Below are positions 1-7,762 of a stretch of DNA of 45,895 bases, one piece after another. The stretch comes from an uncultured Bacilli bacterium (lineage in GTDB: Bacteria; Bacillota_I; Bacilli_A; RF39; UBA660): NCBI GenBank assembly GCA_944329365.1, contig CALVIC010000010.1:1-45895 (forward strand), read 5' to 3'. Every line of letters starts with the position of its first letter. Within the stretch, counting starts at the first letter, position 1. The notes under the pieces were generated by a model that searched no databases, was not told the origin of the DNA, and saw nothing but the letters and a program-made list of their open reading frames with translations. Position numbers and translations under genes: made by a program.

Positions 1-1
1 A

Positions 2-835
2 GAAGTACATGTAATAAATCATTTAAAAAGTAAAAATTTACCAGTACCCGAACATCTAAAAAATGTAGATGGTACAGATATGCTTGACCATCAAGGAAAT
101 ACCTGCATTTTAGAAAAATATATCGAAGGTGATACCATAGAAAAAAATACCGGTAATAAAGAGATGTTAAAAGAATCCGCTAAATATCTAGCCCTCATAA
201 TAAAAGGACTAGAAGACTATCCATATGATGACCTTTGGAACTGTAATTTAGATAAATATTCGGATAAAGAAACATTCAGCCAAAGTATTCAAAAATATAA
301 CCAGATTATCGAGCGCTCCAAAGGTGATAAATACGAAGACATAATTACTAAAGACCTAACGGATAAAATAGAAATGATTAAAACAATTTTGACTAAGGAT
401 TTAACCCAAATAAAAAATGTAACCGTCAAAGCTACCCACGGTGATTATAACGTTCTTCAGTTTATCTATGAAAAAGAACATATTAAAGCTGTCATTGACT
501 TTGCAAGTGCGGCTAAATTACCTGTTGTCTGGGAAATAATCCGTTCCTATAGTTACCTAGATAAAGAGGCTAAAAACGGAAAAATAAATATCGCTAATCT
601 AGTTTCTTATACCAAAGAATATTTAAAATATGAATTTTTAAATGAATATGACCTTAAATATATGCCATATATTTATCTAACTCAGCTTCTTAACAGTACC
701 TATGGTTATAAACAGTATCTTCAAAATCAAAATGAAGAACTCTTAAAATTCGGAATTGAAAGAACCAATTATTGCCGAACTCTTTTCAAAGATTCAGATG
801 AAATATCTCAAAAACTATTAAAATTAACTCTTTAG
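2..835 (+). CDS. APH-family phosphotransferase (5' end cut by window)
   Basis: The frame is open from base 2, so the gene starts outside the window; the internal ATG at 80 is not a convincing start because homologous-looking sequence precedes it and no ribosome site is visible. The visible part is the C-terminal lobe of an aminoglycoside/choline-kinase-type (APH) fold. The catalytic-loop motif appears as THGDYN, followed by VIDFASA where typical members have a D-F-D/E metal-binding motif; the second acidic residue is therefore replaced by Ala. Such proteins transfer phosphate from ATP to small hydroxylated substrates; the substrate cannot be told from sequence. A terminator hairpin starts inside the last codons, so this is the last gene of its transcript. 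Family confident, function not. Confidence 0.75.
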   Translation, partial: EVHVINHLKSKNLPVPEHLKNVDGTDMLDHQGNTCILEKYIEGDTIEKNTGNKEMLKESAKYLALIIKGLEDYPYDDLWNCNLDKYSDKETFSQSIQKYNQIIERSKGDKYEDIITKDLTDKIEMIKTILTKDLTQIKNVTVKATHGDYNVLQFIYEKEHIKAVIDFASAAKLPVVWEIIRSYSYLDKEAKNGKINIANLVSYTKEYLKYEFLNEYDLKYMPYIYLTQLLNSTYGYKQYLQNQNEELLKFGIERTNYCRTLFKDSDEISQKLLKLTL

Positions 836-858
836 AAATACTATCTAAGAGTTTTTTT
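826..858 (+). terminator. Intrinsic terminator after APH-like gene
   Basis: AACTCTTTAGA pairs with TCTAAGAGTT (one bulged T) around a short loop and is followed by a T-run. The 5' arm lies inside the last codons of the APH-like gene. Confidence 0.75.
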
Positions 859-880
859 AATTAACTATAAATATATATGT

Positions 881-886
881 TATAAT
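881..886 (+). promoter_or_regulatory. -10 element for exonuclease gene
   Basis: TATAAT with a weak TTAATT at 857-862 (18-base spacing). A transcript from this -10 would begin at about 892-894, after the ATG at 891, so that ATG cannot be the start. The next ATG, at 912, sits 6 bases after AGGAAG and is preferred. Confidence 0.5.
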
Positions 887-911
887 GTAAATGATACAAG
901 GAAGTGAAACA

Positions 912-1850
912 ATGAATTTAAATAATTTAAGACCTGTTAAAGGCAAAAGTCTAATCGAAACTCCATCTTCATTTGTCGTCTTTGATATAGAAACAACGGG
1001 ACTCGATTCCTTTGAAAACGAAATAATCGAAATAGGTGCCCTTAAAGTAAAAGATGGTAAAGTAGTTGACTCCTTTGATCATTTAATAAAACCATCTCAT
1101 CCCATAAATAGCTTTATAACTGACCTGACTGGAATAACCAACGAAATGGTTGAAAACGCCGAAAGTATTGAAGAAGTTTTAGAACAGTTTATAAACTTTA
1201 TCGGTGATAATATCTTAATGGGACATAATGTTAATTTTGATATTAATTTTGTCTATGACCATGCCGAAAAATATAATAATCATATTCTTAACAATGACTT
1301 CGTCGACACTCTTAGACTAGCTCGCCAGCTTCTTCCGAAACTACCTCACCATCGTTTAAGCGACCTAGCTGATTACTACAACATCGACAAAACCGGTCAT
1401 CACCGGGCCTTAAAAGATGTCGAAATGACTTTAGATGTTTATAACCATTTACTAGAAGAAATTATAAATCAATATGGAAACATAGAAAAATTTAAACAAA
1501 AAGTTTTTAGAAATAGCTATCGTAATTTTAATGACATCAAACCACAAACAACCGACATTGATGAAAATAATATCTTCTATAATAAAAATATCGTAATCAC
1601 TGGAGACTTTCAAAACATGCCAAGAAAAGAAGCTGTACAAAAAATAGTTAACCTCGGTGGGCATTACTCAGACAAAGTAAATGAAGAAACAGACTATGTT
1701 ATCGAAGGAAGTAAAAAAAGTAAATTTCAAAAAAATGCCAAAAGTACCAAACAATTACAAGCTGAAAAACTCATATCTGAAGGAGCTAACATAAAAATAT
1801 TAAATGAAGATGAATTTATGAAAATCATAAATGAACCTAGTTTATATTAA
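912..1850 (+). CDS. DEDD 3'-5' exonuclease (DNA pol III epsilon-like) with C-terminal BRCT domain
   Basis: A 312-residue protein. The N-terminal DnaQ-like exonuclease has Exo I (FDIETTG, D25 and E27), Exo II (GHNVNFD) and Exo III of the DEDDh type (HHRALKDVEMT). Residues from about 225 to the end form a BRCT-like module (VITGDF near its start, Gly-Gly turn, basic KKSKFQK segment). DnaQ-BRCT proteins occur widely in Bacillota and are thought to act in DNA repair or proofreading in the cytoplasm; here this is family inference. The start at 912 is chosen over 891 because of the ribosome site at 898-905 and the -10 at 881. It is followed after 14 bases by a decayed LysR gene that kept its own ribosome site. 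Confidence 0.85.
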   Translation: MNLNNLRPVKGKSLIETPSSFVVFDIETTGLDSFENEIIEIGALKVKDGKVVDSFDHLIKPSHPINSFITDLTGITNEMVENAESIEEVLEQFINFIGDNILMGHNVNFDINFVYDHAEKYNNHILNNDFVDTLRLARQLLPKLPHHRLSDLADYYNIDKTGHHRALKDVEMTLDVYNHLLEEIINQYGNIEKFKQKVFRNSYRNFNDIKPQTTDIDENNIFYNKNIVITGDFQNMPRKEAVQKIVNLGGHYSDKVNEETDYVIEGSKKSKFQKNAKSTKQLQAEKLISEGANIKILNEDEFMKIINEPSLY

Positions 1851-1864
1851 AAAGGAGAAAAATC

Positions 1865-2247
1865 ATAAACTTAAAATCCCTAGAATATTTTATCAAAGTC
1901 ATCGATACTAATTCTTTTACTAAAGCTGCCGAAGAATTATTCATCTCACAGTCAGCCATTTCCCAGCAAATCAAATCATTAGAAGATGAACTAGGATTTT
2001 CATTGCTAAACAGAAGTAAAAAAGAATTTACCTTAACTGAAGCCGAACTTATGGTTTCCGCCGGAATTGGTTTTTTACCTGTTGCCAGTAAAGTTAAAAA
2101 AAAACTGATGACGGAAGTATTACCTCACTTCCATTTATCAAAAACGAAGAAATTCTAAAATCAAAACTTTATGCCTTTTATAAAAAATCATTTGATGAAA
2201 GTATCTATGAGAAATTAACAAGTATTATCAAAAATGTTATAAAATAA
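1865..2247 (+). pseudogene. LysR-family regulator, degraded
   Basis: AGGAG at 1853 is followed at normal spacing by ATA where ATG is expected. The frame then reads the classic LysR winged-helix N-terminus (LKSLEYF, FTKAAEELFISQSAISQQI). After about 60 codons it jumps to what looks like the end of an effector domain (SAGIGFLPVA); LysR proteins are normally near 300 residues, so about 170 codons are missing. An A8 run near 2097-2104 then shifts frame; in the other frame the C-terminus continues (SLPFIKNEE to the TAA at 2245). Start loss, internal deletion and frameshift together make this a clear pseudogene. It probably once controlled the adjacent dehydrogenase and flavodoxin. Confidence 0.85.
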
Positions 2248-2268
2248 GGGAAAATCCTTATTTTTTTC
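2243..2268 (+). terminator. Intrinsic terminator after LysR remnant
   Basis: AATAAGG pairs with CCTTATT across a six-base loop (GAAAAT), followed by a T-run; it overlaps the stop codon of the remnant. Confidence 0.8.
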
Positions 2269-2358
2269 TTATAAGAAAAACTTATAAAAAGTGATAAAAA
2301 ACCGAGATAAATAATTTTTCAAAAAACTGTTATAATGAAAATGAAAGAAATGATTTAA

Positions 2359-3206
2359 ATAAAAAAAGATGTTGTAGTATTAATTGGTGCTGGTATAATC
2401 GGTGTTGCCTGTGCGAGAAGAGTCTCTGCTGGCAAACACTTAGTAGTTGCCGATTTAAATTAAGCAACAGCCAAATCCGTTGCCAAAGATTTATATAATG
2501 CCGGTTTTGAAACCAGTAGTCTGCAAGCTGATTTATCAAGTCGAGAGTCTATTTTAAACGTTATTAAAAAAGCTCAAAAATATGGAAATATTACTAACGT
2601 AATTAATGCAGCAGGAGTATCTCCATCCCAAGCTCCAATCAAAAAAATATTAGAAGTAGACTTATATGGTACATCGATGCTTTTAGAAGAGTTTGGAAAA
2701 GTTATTAGTGAAGGTGGAAGTTGTATCGTAATCTCTTCGCAATCAGGTCCTAGATTAGGTGCTTTAACTCAGGAAGAAAACGAATTACTTGCTTTAACTC
2801 CTACTGATGAATTATTAAAATTAGATATGCTAAAAGAAAAAATGTAAAAAATACATTAACAGCTTACCAACTTGCTAAAAGATGTAATGTTTTAAGAGTA
2901 GCTAGTGAAGCAGTTAAATAGGGTAAGAAAGGTGCAAGAGTAAATTCTATTTCTCCAGGAATAATTATTACGCCACTTGCCAATGATGAATTAAACGGTC
3001 CAAGAGGCGATAATTATAGAAAGATGCTTGAATCTGCTCCTGCCAAAAGAGCCGGAACTCCAGATGAAGTAGGGGATTTATGTGAATATTTAATGAGTAG
3101 CCGGGCCAATTTCATAACCGGTGCTGACTTTTTAATCGACGGTGGTGCCACTGCTTCATATTGGTATGGTGATTTAAGTTATATGAGAAATACCATGGGT
3201 AATTAG
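2359..3206 (+). pseudogene. Short-chain dehydrogenase/reductase (SDR), degraded
   Basis: The reading starts with ATA (2359) where ATG is expected, then VVVLIGAGIIG (Rossmann nucleotide-binding loop), VINAAGVSP (the NAAG motif), VISSQSG (catalytic Ser strand), AYQLAKR (Tyr-x-x-x-Lys) and SISPGII. Disruptions are a TAA at 2461-2463, a frameshift near 2845 in an A-rich stretch, and TAG at 2919-2921 where TGG (Trp) is likely. The last 60 codons (3024-3206) are open and could be mistaken for a gene. The enzyme would have been an NAD(P)-dependent oxidoreductase of about 280 residues. The gap to the intact flavodoxin is under 20 bases, which suggests a former redox operon. Confidence 0.85.
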
Positions 3207-3220
3207 AAAGGAAGATGAAT

Positions 3221-3742
3221 ATGGTATTTGGTAAAAAAGAAGATTATAAAGATAAAAAAAGTTTAATTATTTATTTTAGCCGAGCTGACGAAAATTATTC
3301 AGTTGGCTATATAGATAAGGGAAATACAGAAGTAATTGCTGAATATATTCAAAAGCTTACTGGTGCGGATATGTTTAAGGTTGAACCAGAAATTCCTTAT
3401 GCGAAGGATTATGATACTTGCATTAATGAAGCTAAAGAAAGACAAGCTAGTCATAATGCATCTATAAAAGAGGATATTCCAGATATTTCTAGTTATGAAG
3501 TAATTTATATTGGAAGTCCCGTTTACTGGGGTGATATGCCAGAAGAGTTAGTTACAGCTTTGAAAAATGTAGATCTCATTGGTAAGGTTATTAGACCATT
3601 TGTAACTCATGAAGGTTCTGGTTTAGCAAATATTCCAAGTCAAATTAAAGAGGTTTGTAAAGGAGCTGAAGTTATGAATGGACTTGCGATTCGAGGATCC
3701 GCTGTAGGTAGCTCTAAAAATAAAGTAGAAGAGTGGTTATAA
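3221..3742 (+). CDS. Flavodoxin-like FMN protein
   Basis: A 173-residue protein of the flavodoxin_4 type. LIIYFSRADENYSVG forms the first strand and phosphate-binding loop, IYIGSPVYWGDMPEE is the second FMN-contacting loop, and PFVTHEGSGLANIP matches the third. It has no signal peptide, so it is likely a cytoplasmic electron carrier or quinone/flavin reductase. The start at 3221 is chosen because AAGGAAG at 3208-3214 gives 6-base spacing; the ATG at 3215 would be too close. It follows the dead SDR gene closely, so it may have outlived its operon partner. Its base usage is G-rich compared with the C-rich upstream genes. A strong terminator follows. Confidence 0.88.
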   Translation: MVFGKKEDYKDKKSLIIYFSRADENYSVGYIDKGNTEVIAEYIQKLTGADMFKVEPEIPYAKDYDTCINEAKERQASHNASIKEDIPDISSYEVIYIGSPVYWGDMPEELVTALKNVDLIGKVIRPFVTHEGSGLANIPSQIKEVCKGAEVMNGLAIRGSAVGSSKNKVEEWL

Positions 3743-3755
3743 TTTTTATATAATG

Positions 3756-3785
3756 AAAACGTGCAACTGATTTTGCACGTTTTTA
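3756..3785 (+). terminator. Intrinsic terminator after flavodoxin gene
   Basis: AAAACGTGCAA pairs with TTGCACGTTTT around a six-base loop, ending in T's. Confidence 0.9.
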
Positions 3786-3797
3786 ATTTAAAATATA

Positions 3798-3826
3798 TTG
3801 CATATTATGTAACTATTCGTTATACT
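3798..3826 (+). promoter_or_regulatory. Promoter of toxin-like small gene
   Basis: TTGCAT (3798-3803), exactly 17 bases, TATACT (3821-3826). Predicted start near 3833, immediately before the repeat AAGGAATGTTCAATA. Confidence 0.75.
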
Positions 3827-3891
3827 TATATATAAGGAATGTTCAATAGAGTTGGTGCGACCTCTTATCAATTAGATTGGAGGTGAGGTTT

Positions 3892-3969
3892 ATGACTAAA
3901 AGAGAAAAAGCTCTTTATGCCATAATATCACTTCTATTTATATTAATATTTATTATATTATTTAAATAG
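3892..3969 (+). CDS. 25-residue hydrophobic peptide, candidate type I toxin
   Basis: The reading MTKREKALYAI, then a run of about 14 Ile/Leu/Phe residues, then FK and TAG gives a short basic N-terminus and one membrane helix, as in TxpA/BsrG/Fst-type toxins. A very strong ribosome site (GGAGGTG, 3879-3885) lies 6 bases before ATG. The upstream ACCTC (3860-3864) can pair with GAGGT (3880-3884) and hide it, a control feature common in type I toxin mRNAs. It has its own good promoter, and an opposing RNA terminates one base after its stop codon. No family could be assigned; the call rests on architecture. A harmless small membrane protein is the alternative. Confidence 0.6.
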   Translation: MTKREKALYAIISLLFILIFIILFK

Positions 3970-4053
3970 AAAAAGGCACCTAACTCATTTGCTTCAATGA
4001 TTTAGGTGCGATAAACAAATCGGTCGCATTCAACATTGTGGTATTGAACGTTC
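3970..4053 (-). ncRNA. Candidate antisense RNA (antitoxin) opposing toxin mRNA
   Basis: On the minus strand, TATAAT (4065-4060) directly precedes a transcript beginning near 4053. It ends in a 14-pair hairpin with one mismatch (3976-3989 with 3996-4009, loop TGCTTC) and a T-run at 3974-3970. A second promoter lies further upstream (4089-4117), so a longer 5' end near 4082 is possible. The RNA would be fully complementary to the 3' untranslated part of the toxin mRNA but would not overlap the peptide, like RatA/txpA-style 3'-overlap pairs. Confidence 0.6.
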
Positions 4054-4088
4054 CTTTTTATTATATGAGATTTCTCTCATCTATATAC

Positions 4089-4117
4089 ATTTTATCATAA
4101 ATTTAACTTTAAGGCAA
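4089..4117 (-). promoter_or_regulatory. Minus-strand promoter for antisense RNA
   Basis: On the minus strand: TTGCCT (4117-4112), 17 bases, TAAAAT (4094-4089). A TATAAT at 4065-4060 with a poor -35 is the alternative; its spacer contains the inverted repeat ATGAGA/TCTCAT. Confidence 0.5.
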
Positions 4118-4169
4118 ACTTATTATATTCAATAAAAGATTTAGTTTTATAGGTTAATTTTATTTAGTA

Positions 4170-4178
4170 TGGTATAAT
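4170..4178 (+). promoter_or_regulatory. Extended -10 promoter for VanZ-like gene
   Basis: TGG directly before TATAAT (4173-4178) makes an extended -10; no good -35 is visible. Confidence 0.5.
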
Positions 4179-4230
4179 TATTTTAATTAAAGGTTTCTTT
4201 AAAAAAAGTAAGTTGAAAGTAGGTAAAAAA

Positions 4231-5544
4231 ATGAATAAAAAAGTGAATTTAGTTTCCAGCATTATTATGTATGTAATAGCTGGGTTAGTATTATTATTTT
4301 ATTTTGGTATTGGTTTTATGGGCCAAATGACAGAAGTTTCAAGGTTAGTTTTATTAGGGGTGAGTTCGTTATTTTTGTATATTGGTGGGTTTTTGCTTTC
4401 AAAATATTTAGATAATAACAAACCGATGAAGATTAATTTGTATATATTTTTTGGACTATATTTGATACTTTTAATTACGCTTACTTTATTTGATAGTTTA
4501 TGGCTTCGAAATGGATTTAATTTTAGCGGTTTTGATAATATACAAGATAGAATTAATTTAGTACCATTTAAAACAATAATGACTTTTGCTAAAGAGTTTG
4601 ATAGTATGTATTCGACTAGCCAGATTATACTTAATTTATTTGGAAATGTTTGTGCATTTATGCCGATGGCTTTATTTTTACCACTTTTATTTAAAAGGCA
4701 AAATAAGGTTTTTCAGTTTGTGATTACTTTGATACTTATGATACTTGGAATTGAGTTTTTGCAATTAATAACTGGTTCTGGTAGGTTTGATATTGATGAT
4801 TTAATTTTAAATTTATTTGGTGCAGTTTTAGTTTATTTGCTTTTTAAGATTAAATCGGTAAAGGCTTTAATTCATAATATATTTTTACTTGAAAAAAATA
4901 AAATTAGTAAGAAATCTTATATAAAAATAATTTCATTTATAGTAATTGCTATAGTTTTATTTATGGGAGTTATTATATACAGAAATAAGTTATATGATAA
5001 AAATTATGAGGAGCATAGTAAAATATATAATCCTGAAATAACTTTTGAACATAGTGATGAGTGTAGTGATAATAATTTGTTTTATGAAGATGAGGTTTAT
5101 AAATATTATTTTGAGTGCTATGACAACGATGATTTTTATTTGATAGTTAATAATGAAGAAAAATATTATGTAAAGGATTTTTTGGATAGTTCAAAATATA
5201 ATTATGATATTGATATGCTTTTAAGTACTATGGATTACAATAATATTAAGTATAAAGTGGAAAATAAGTATCCGCATTTTAATATGAAGGTAAAAAATAC
5301 TTTTGGTAGTGCTTATTATGGACCAAGTGATGTTGATTCAGATATAGCTAAATTAGTTTTAAAGGATAAATCGGTAGATGTCAATAATTTAGAGTTTGAA
5401 GTTAGTATTATTCCTAAGAAAAGTGGGGAAGAAGTTATGAATGTTGATTTTGAAATTTATGAAGATGGTGAGACTAAAACGATAACTAAAAAGGTTAAGG
5501 TTACAGTTTATGAAGATTTGAATGTGACATATAAAGAGGAATAA
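4231..5544 (+). CDS. VanZ-like membrane protein with extracytoplasmic C-terminal domain
   Basis: A 437-residue protein. Several membrane helices fill the first ~210 residues and carry VanZ-family features: NLVPFKTI after a helix, ILNLFGNVCAFMPMALFLPLLF, and LQLITGSGRFDIDDLILNLF near the end of the domain. Another helix (about residues 235-255) is followed by about 180 acidic, Tyr/Asp-rich residues probably outside the cell. VanZ proteins are linked to low-level teicoplanin resistance and envelope functions, but most members are uncharacterised. The ATG at 4231 follows AGGT at 7 bases; the upstream TTG at 4213 has no ribosome site. The gene is single, with its own promoter and terminator. Strong G-over-C bias on the coding strand. 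Confidence 0.8.
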   Translation: MNKKVNLVSSIIMYVIAGLVLLFYFGIGFMGQMTEVSRLVLLGVSSLFLYIGGFLLSKYLDNNKPMKINLYIFFGLYLILLITLTLFDSLWLRNGFNFSGFDNIQDRINLVPFKTIMTFAKEFDSMYSTSQIILNLFGNVCAFMPMALFLPLLFKRQNKVFQFVITLILMILGIEFLQLITGSGRFDIDDLILNLFGAVLVYLLFKIKSVKALIHNIFLLEKNKISKKSYIKIISFIVIAIVLFMGVIIYRNKLYDKNYEEHSKIYNPEITFEHSDECSDNNLFYEDEVYKYYFECYDNDDFYLIVNNEEKYYVKDFLDSSKYNYDIDMLLSTMDYNNIKYKVENKYPHFNMKVKNTFGSAYYGPSDVDSDIAKLVLKDKSVDVNNLEFEVSIIPKKSGEEVMNVDFEIYEDGETKTITKKVKVTVYEDLNVTYKEE

Positions 5545-5570
5545 GTCAGATCTATCAGATTTGACTTTTT
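5543..5570 (+). terminator. Intrinsic terminator after VanZ-like gene
   Basis: AAGTCAGATCT pairs with AGATTTGACTT (one G-T pair), followed by T5; overlaps the stop codon. Confidence 0.85.
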
Positions 5571-5598
5571 GGTTATTTTGATATGTTGATGATATAAT
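5569..5598 (+). promoter_or_regulatory. Probable promoter of DUF3592-like gene
   Basis: TTGGTT (5569-5574), 18 bases, TATAAT (5593-5598). Only moderate because the -35 overlaps the preceding terminator. Confidence 0.4.
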
Positions 5599-5629
5599 TT
5601 AAATAGAATTTTGAGAAGGGAGGTTTTGG

Positions 5630-6166
5630 ATGAGTGATATGGAAATAATAAAAATTATTTTTGGAGTATTTTTAACTTTAGGTGGTATATTATTAATAGT
5701 TTTAGCTTTTAAATTCTTGTATAAATATTTGATTCAGGAGAAAAGATGTACATCTAAAACGGAAGGGATAATTAAAAGATATTCGTTTGTTTCAAATGGT
5801 GGACTGCATTTACCAATAGTTTATTATGAAGTCGATGGTAAGGAGTATAAGGTTAAAGGTCCAGAATATAAATGGATTATAGAAAAAACAGTAAGTACAC
5901 CGTTTAGTGAAAATAAAACTGATTATAAAGAAAATAATCAAAATATTACTATAAATAGATCTATGAATTCTTTTTCTGGAATATCTAAAGATCCGATTCG
6001 AGAGATGTATCCTATAAATTCTAAAATAGATGTTTTTTATGATTCTGATAATCCTAAATTAGCCTATGTACTTAGATACTGTAATATGAAAAGTTTCTTT
6101 TGGGCAATGCTGATTAGTGGGGTAGTCATTTTAATAATTGATATACTTATTTTAATTTGTTTATAA
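5630..6166 (+). CDS. Two-helix membrane protein, DUF3592-like
   Basis: A 178-residue protein with one membrane helix at each end (about 7-33 and 154-176) and a soluble middle. The middle carries TEGIIKRY, YYEVDGKEYKV and a late VFYDSDNPKLAYVLRY, the pattern of DUF3592-type proteins in which a beta domain sits between two helices. The role is unknown; such proteins are common next to small regulators in Bacillota. AGGGAGG at 5618-5624 places the start at 5630. A short promoter-like leader separates it from the VanZ-like gene, so it is probably transcribed alone or with the XRE-TM gene 105 bases downstream. Confidence 0.65.
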   Translation: MSDMEIIKIIFGVFLTLGGILLIVLAFKFLYKYLIQEKRCTSKTEGIIKRYSFVSNGGLHLPIVYYEVDGKEYKVKGPEYKWIIEKTVSTPFSENKTDYKENNQNITINRSMNSFSGISKDPIREMYPINSKIDVFYDSDNPKLAYVLRYCNMKSFFWAMLISGVVILIIDILILICL

Positions 6167-6271
6167 TTGATTATGATAAGATGTTAAAATTCTTTGACAA
6201 ACTTCCAAAGACATTTGATAGATTTGTTAAATACTTATAATTTATAATTTATTTGTGAAAGGAGAAGTTTT

Positions 6272-6622
6272 ATGAAATTAGGTGAAAACATTTTAAAGTT
6301 AAGAAAACAAAATGGATTATCACAAGAACAACTTGGTGATCAAGTTGGGGTGACCAGGCAGACTATTTCTAATTGGGAACTTGGAGAAACTGCCCCTAAT
6401 CCAGAACAATTAAAAGCTTTGTCAAAAGTATTAAATGTAAGTATTGATGAATTATTAGATAATGAAGTTAAGGAGGTTTTGATGAAGAAGGTTAGTAATA
6501 CAGAACAATTAGCTGGCATGACAATTAAAGGAATAAGAATTATTGGAAAAGGATTTTTAATATATGTTATTTTAGTTGCAATCGCACTTATTAGTTTATT
6601 TGTATATGCTTTAGTTAGATAA
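6272..6622 (+). CDS. XRE-family regulator with C-terminal membrane helix
   Basis: A 116-residue protein. Residues 1-65 are a standard XRE helix-turn-helix (ILKLRKQNGLSQEQLGDQVG, TRQTISNWELG). About 25 hydrophobic residues near 90-114 form one membrane helix. Membrane-tethered XRE proteins of this layout are frequent in Bacillota, often beside small membrane proteins that they may regulate or sense with; that is inference here. The start is fixed by AAAGGAG 6 bases before ATG. It sits among membrane protein genes (5630, 6745), so local control of these neighbours is plausible. Confidence 0.85.
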   Translation: MKLGENILKLRKQNGLSQEQLGDQVGVTRQTISNWELGETAPNPEQLKALSKVLNVSIDELLDNEVKEVLMKKVSNTEQLAGMTIKGIRIIGKGFLIYVILVAIALISLFVYALVR

Positions 6623-6631
6623 TTTGTTTGA

Positions 6632-6659
6632 TGGCTGGCGGCGTGCTGGCCTTTTTTTG
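6632..6659 (+). terminator. Weak terminator-like GC patch
   Basis: A GC-rich patch (GGCTGGCGGCGTGCTGGCC) with short complementary pieces is followed by T7. The stem is poor; the call rests mainly on the sudden GC content plus T-run after a stop codon. Confidence 0.4.
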
Positions 6660-6744
6660 TGTTTTTGTCGGTAGAAATAAAATTAATAAGAAGAGAATTA
6701 TAAAATATGATATACTGTTAATAGAAGAGAGGGTATGACGTATT

Positions 6745-6957
6745 ATGGGGAGTGGCTTTAAAGTATTTCAAATTTTTCAGTTTACTTTGTTTTTAGGAGT
6801 TAGCGTATTTTTATTCGCGAGAAGTGTAGATGGAACTGGAGCAGAAAATACTTTTGATGTAGCGTTTTTTAGTTTTTCTATATGGCTTGGGTTTTATTTA
6901 TTCTTACTAGCTACTGAATTTGGAATACGATTTTTATTGGTAATTAAGAAAAAGTGA
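6745..6957 (+). CDS. Small two-helix membrane protein
   Basis: A 70-residue protein with two hydrophobic stretches (about 8-25 and 40-65) separated by a loop containing VDGTGAENT, and a basic tail. I recognise no family. AGAGAGGG lies about 10 bases before ATG. It is followed after 12 bases by the 6970 gene, whose ribosome site overlaps its stop codon, so the two are probably co-transcribed. Confidence 0.6.
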   Translation: MGSGFKVFQIFQFTLFLGVSVFLFARSVDGTGAENTFDVAFFSFSIWLGFYLFLLATEFGIRFLLVIKKK

Positions 6958-6969
6958 GGAAAAAAATTT

Positions 6970-7674
6970 ATGAAGAAAAAAATTATAATTATTATTTTAG
7001 TTATAGTAGCTATTATAGCTGCGGTGTTTGGTTATATGGTTATCTCTGATATGCAGCAAGAAGATAAGCTTGATAAAGAATTTACTGAAGTTTTTGATTT
7101 GATGAATTTTGATAAGGGTATTGATGATACTACCAAAGATGAAATTAATAAGAAATTAGATAGAACAGTTACCAAAGGTGATTATGCGGTAGTAGAGAAG
7201 GCTTTGAAATCTTATTTAAAGGACTTTTTCGGTAACGCATCCGAGATTATGGATACTATAAACGATGACACAATAACAAATTTATTAACGGTAGAAAACT
7301 ATAAATCAGATGGTAAGGATTTTACAGAATCTAAAGAATATATTTCTAGTACTAGACAAAAATTAGAAGATTGTAAAGAAAAACTTTCAGAACTTTTGAC
7401 TAAAGAAAAAGTTATGTCATATATTGAAAATAAAAATTTAGATAGCTATTACGTGGATATATATGAAAAAGAGTTTGCTGATGAGATAGATTCGGAAGAT
7501 CATTCTGCCCAGGATTCAATTGATGAGTTAGTCCAATTATTAAACACATCAGAAGATATTTTAAATCTGTTATCAGATAATCAGAGTAGCTGGGAAATAG
7601 ATGGTGACAGTATTGTATTTACAAATGAAGGTATTAAAAACAAGTATGATGAACTTGTAGATTCAATAGGCTAG
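6970..7674 (+). CDS. Membrane-anchored extracytoplasmic protein of unknown function
   Basis: A 234-residue protein. Lysines then a 20-residue hydrophobic segment (about 5-25) form an uncleaved anchor or signal; no lipobox Cys is present. The rest is acidic and mostly helical, with heptad-like Leu spacing around 115-150 and 180-205, which suggests coiled coil. It resembles the anchored helical proteins common in gut Bacillota genomes, but I cannot name a family. The GTGAGGA ribosome site overlaps the end of the previous gene. A terminator starts at its last codons. Confidence 0.65.
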   Translation: MKKKIIIIILVIVAIIAAVFGYMVISDMQQEDKLDKEFTEVFDLMNFDKGIDDTTKDEINKKLDRTVTKGDYAVVEKALKSYLKDFFGNASEIMDTINDDTITNLLTVENYKSDGKDFTESKEYISSTRQKLEDCKEKLSELLTKEKVMSYIENKNLDSYYVDIYEKEFADEIDSEDHSAQDSIDELVQLLNTSEDILNLLSDNQSSWEIDGDSIVFTNEGIKNKYDELVDSIG

Positions 7675-7691
7675 TTTTAACTAGTCTTTTT
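7668..7691 (+). terminator. Intrinsic terminator
   Basis: GGCTAG pairs with CTAGTC (one G-T pair) around TTTTAA, followed by T5; it begins at the final codons of the 6970 gene. Confidence 0.65.
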
Positions 7692-7762
7692 GAGTGTTAA
7701 AAAGTTTATTTATTTTATGATATAATGTGGTTATTGAATTTTGTTTTAAAAGGAGATTATAA

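Larger units (their letters stand above)
3834..4056. repeat. Imperfect inverted repeat bounding the toxin-like locus
   Basis: Left arm 3834-3862 reads AAGGAATGTTCAATA, a spacer, then GCGACC. The right arm 4022-4056, read on the minus strand, is AAGGAACGTTCAATA, a longer spacer, then GCGACC. The toxin mRNA's 5' end can thus pair with its own 3' end, and the opposing RNA begins with nearly the same sequence. Alternative reading: terminal repeats of a tiny MITE-like element of about 220 bases; no convincing target-site duplication is visible. Confidence 0.7.

Noticed and set aside
2330-2539. 69-codon minus-strand frame over the SDR remnant
   Set aside because: Shadow of the plus-strand pseudogene; low-complexity composition and no ribosome site.
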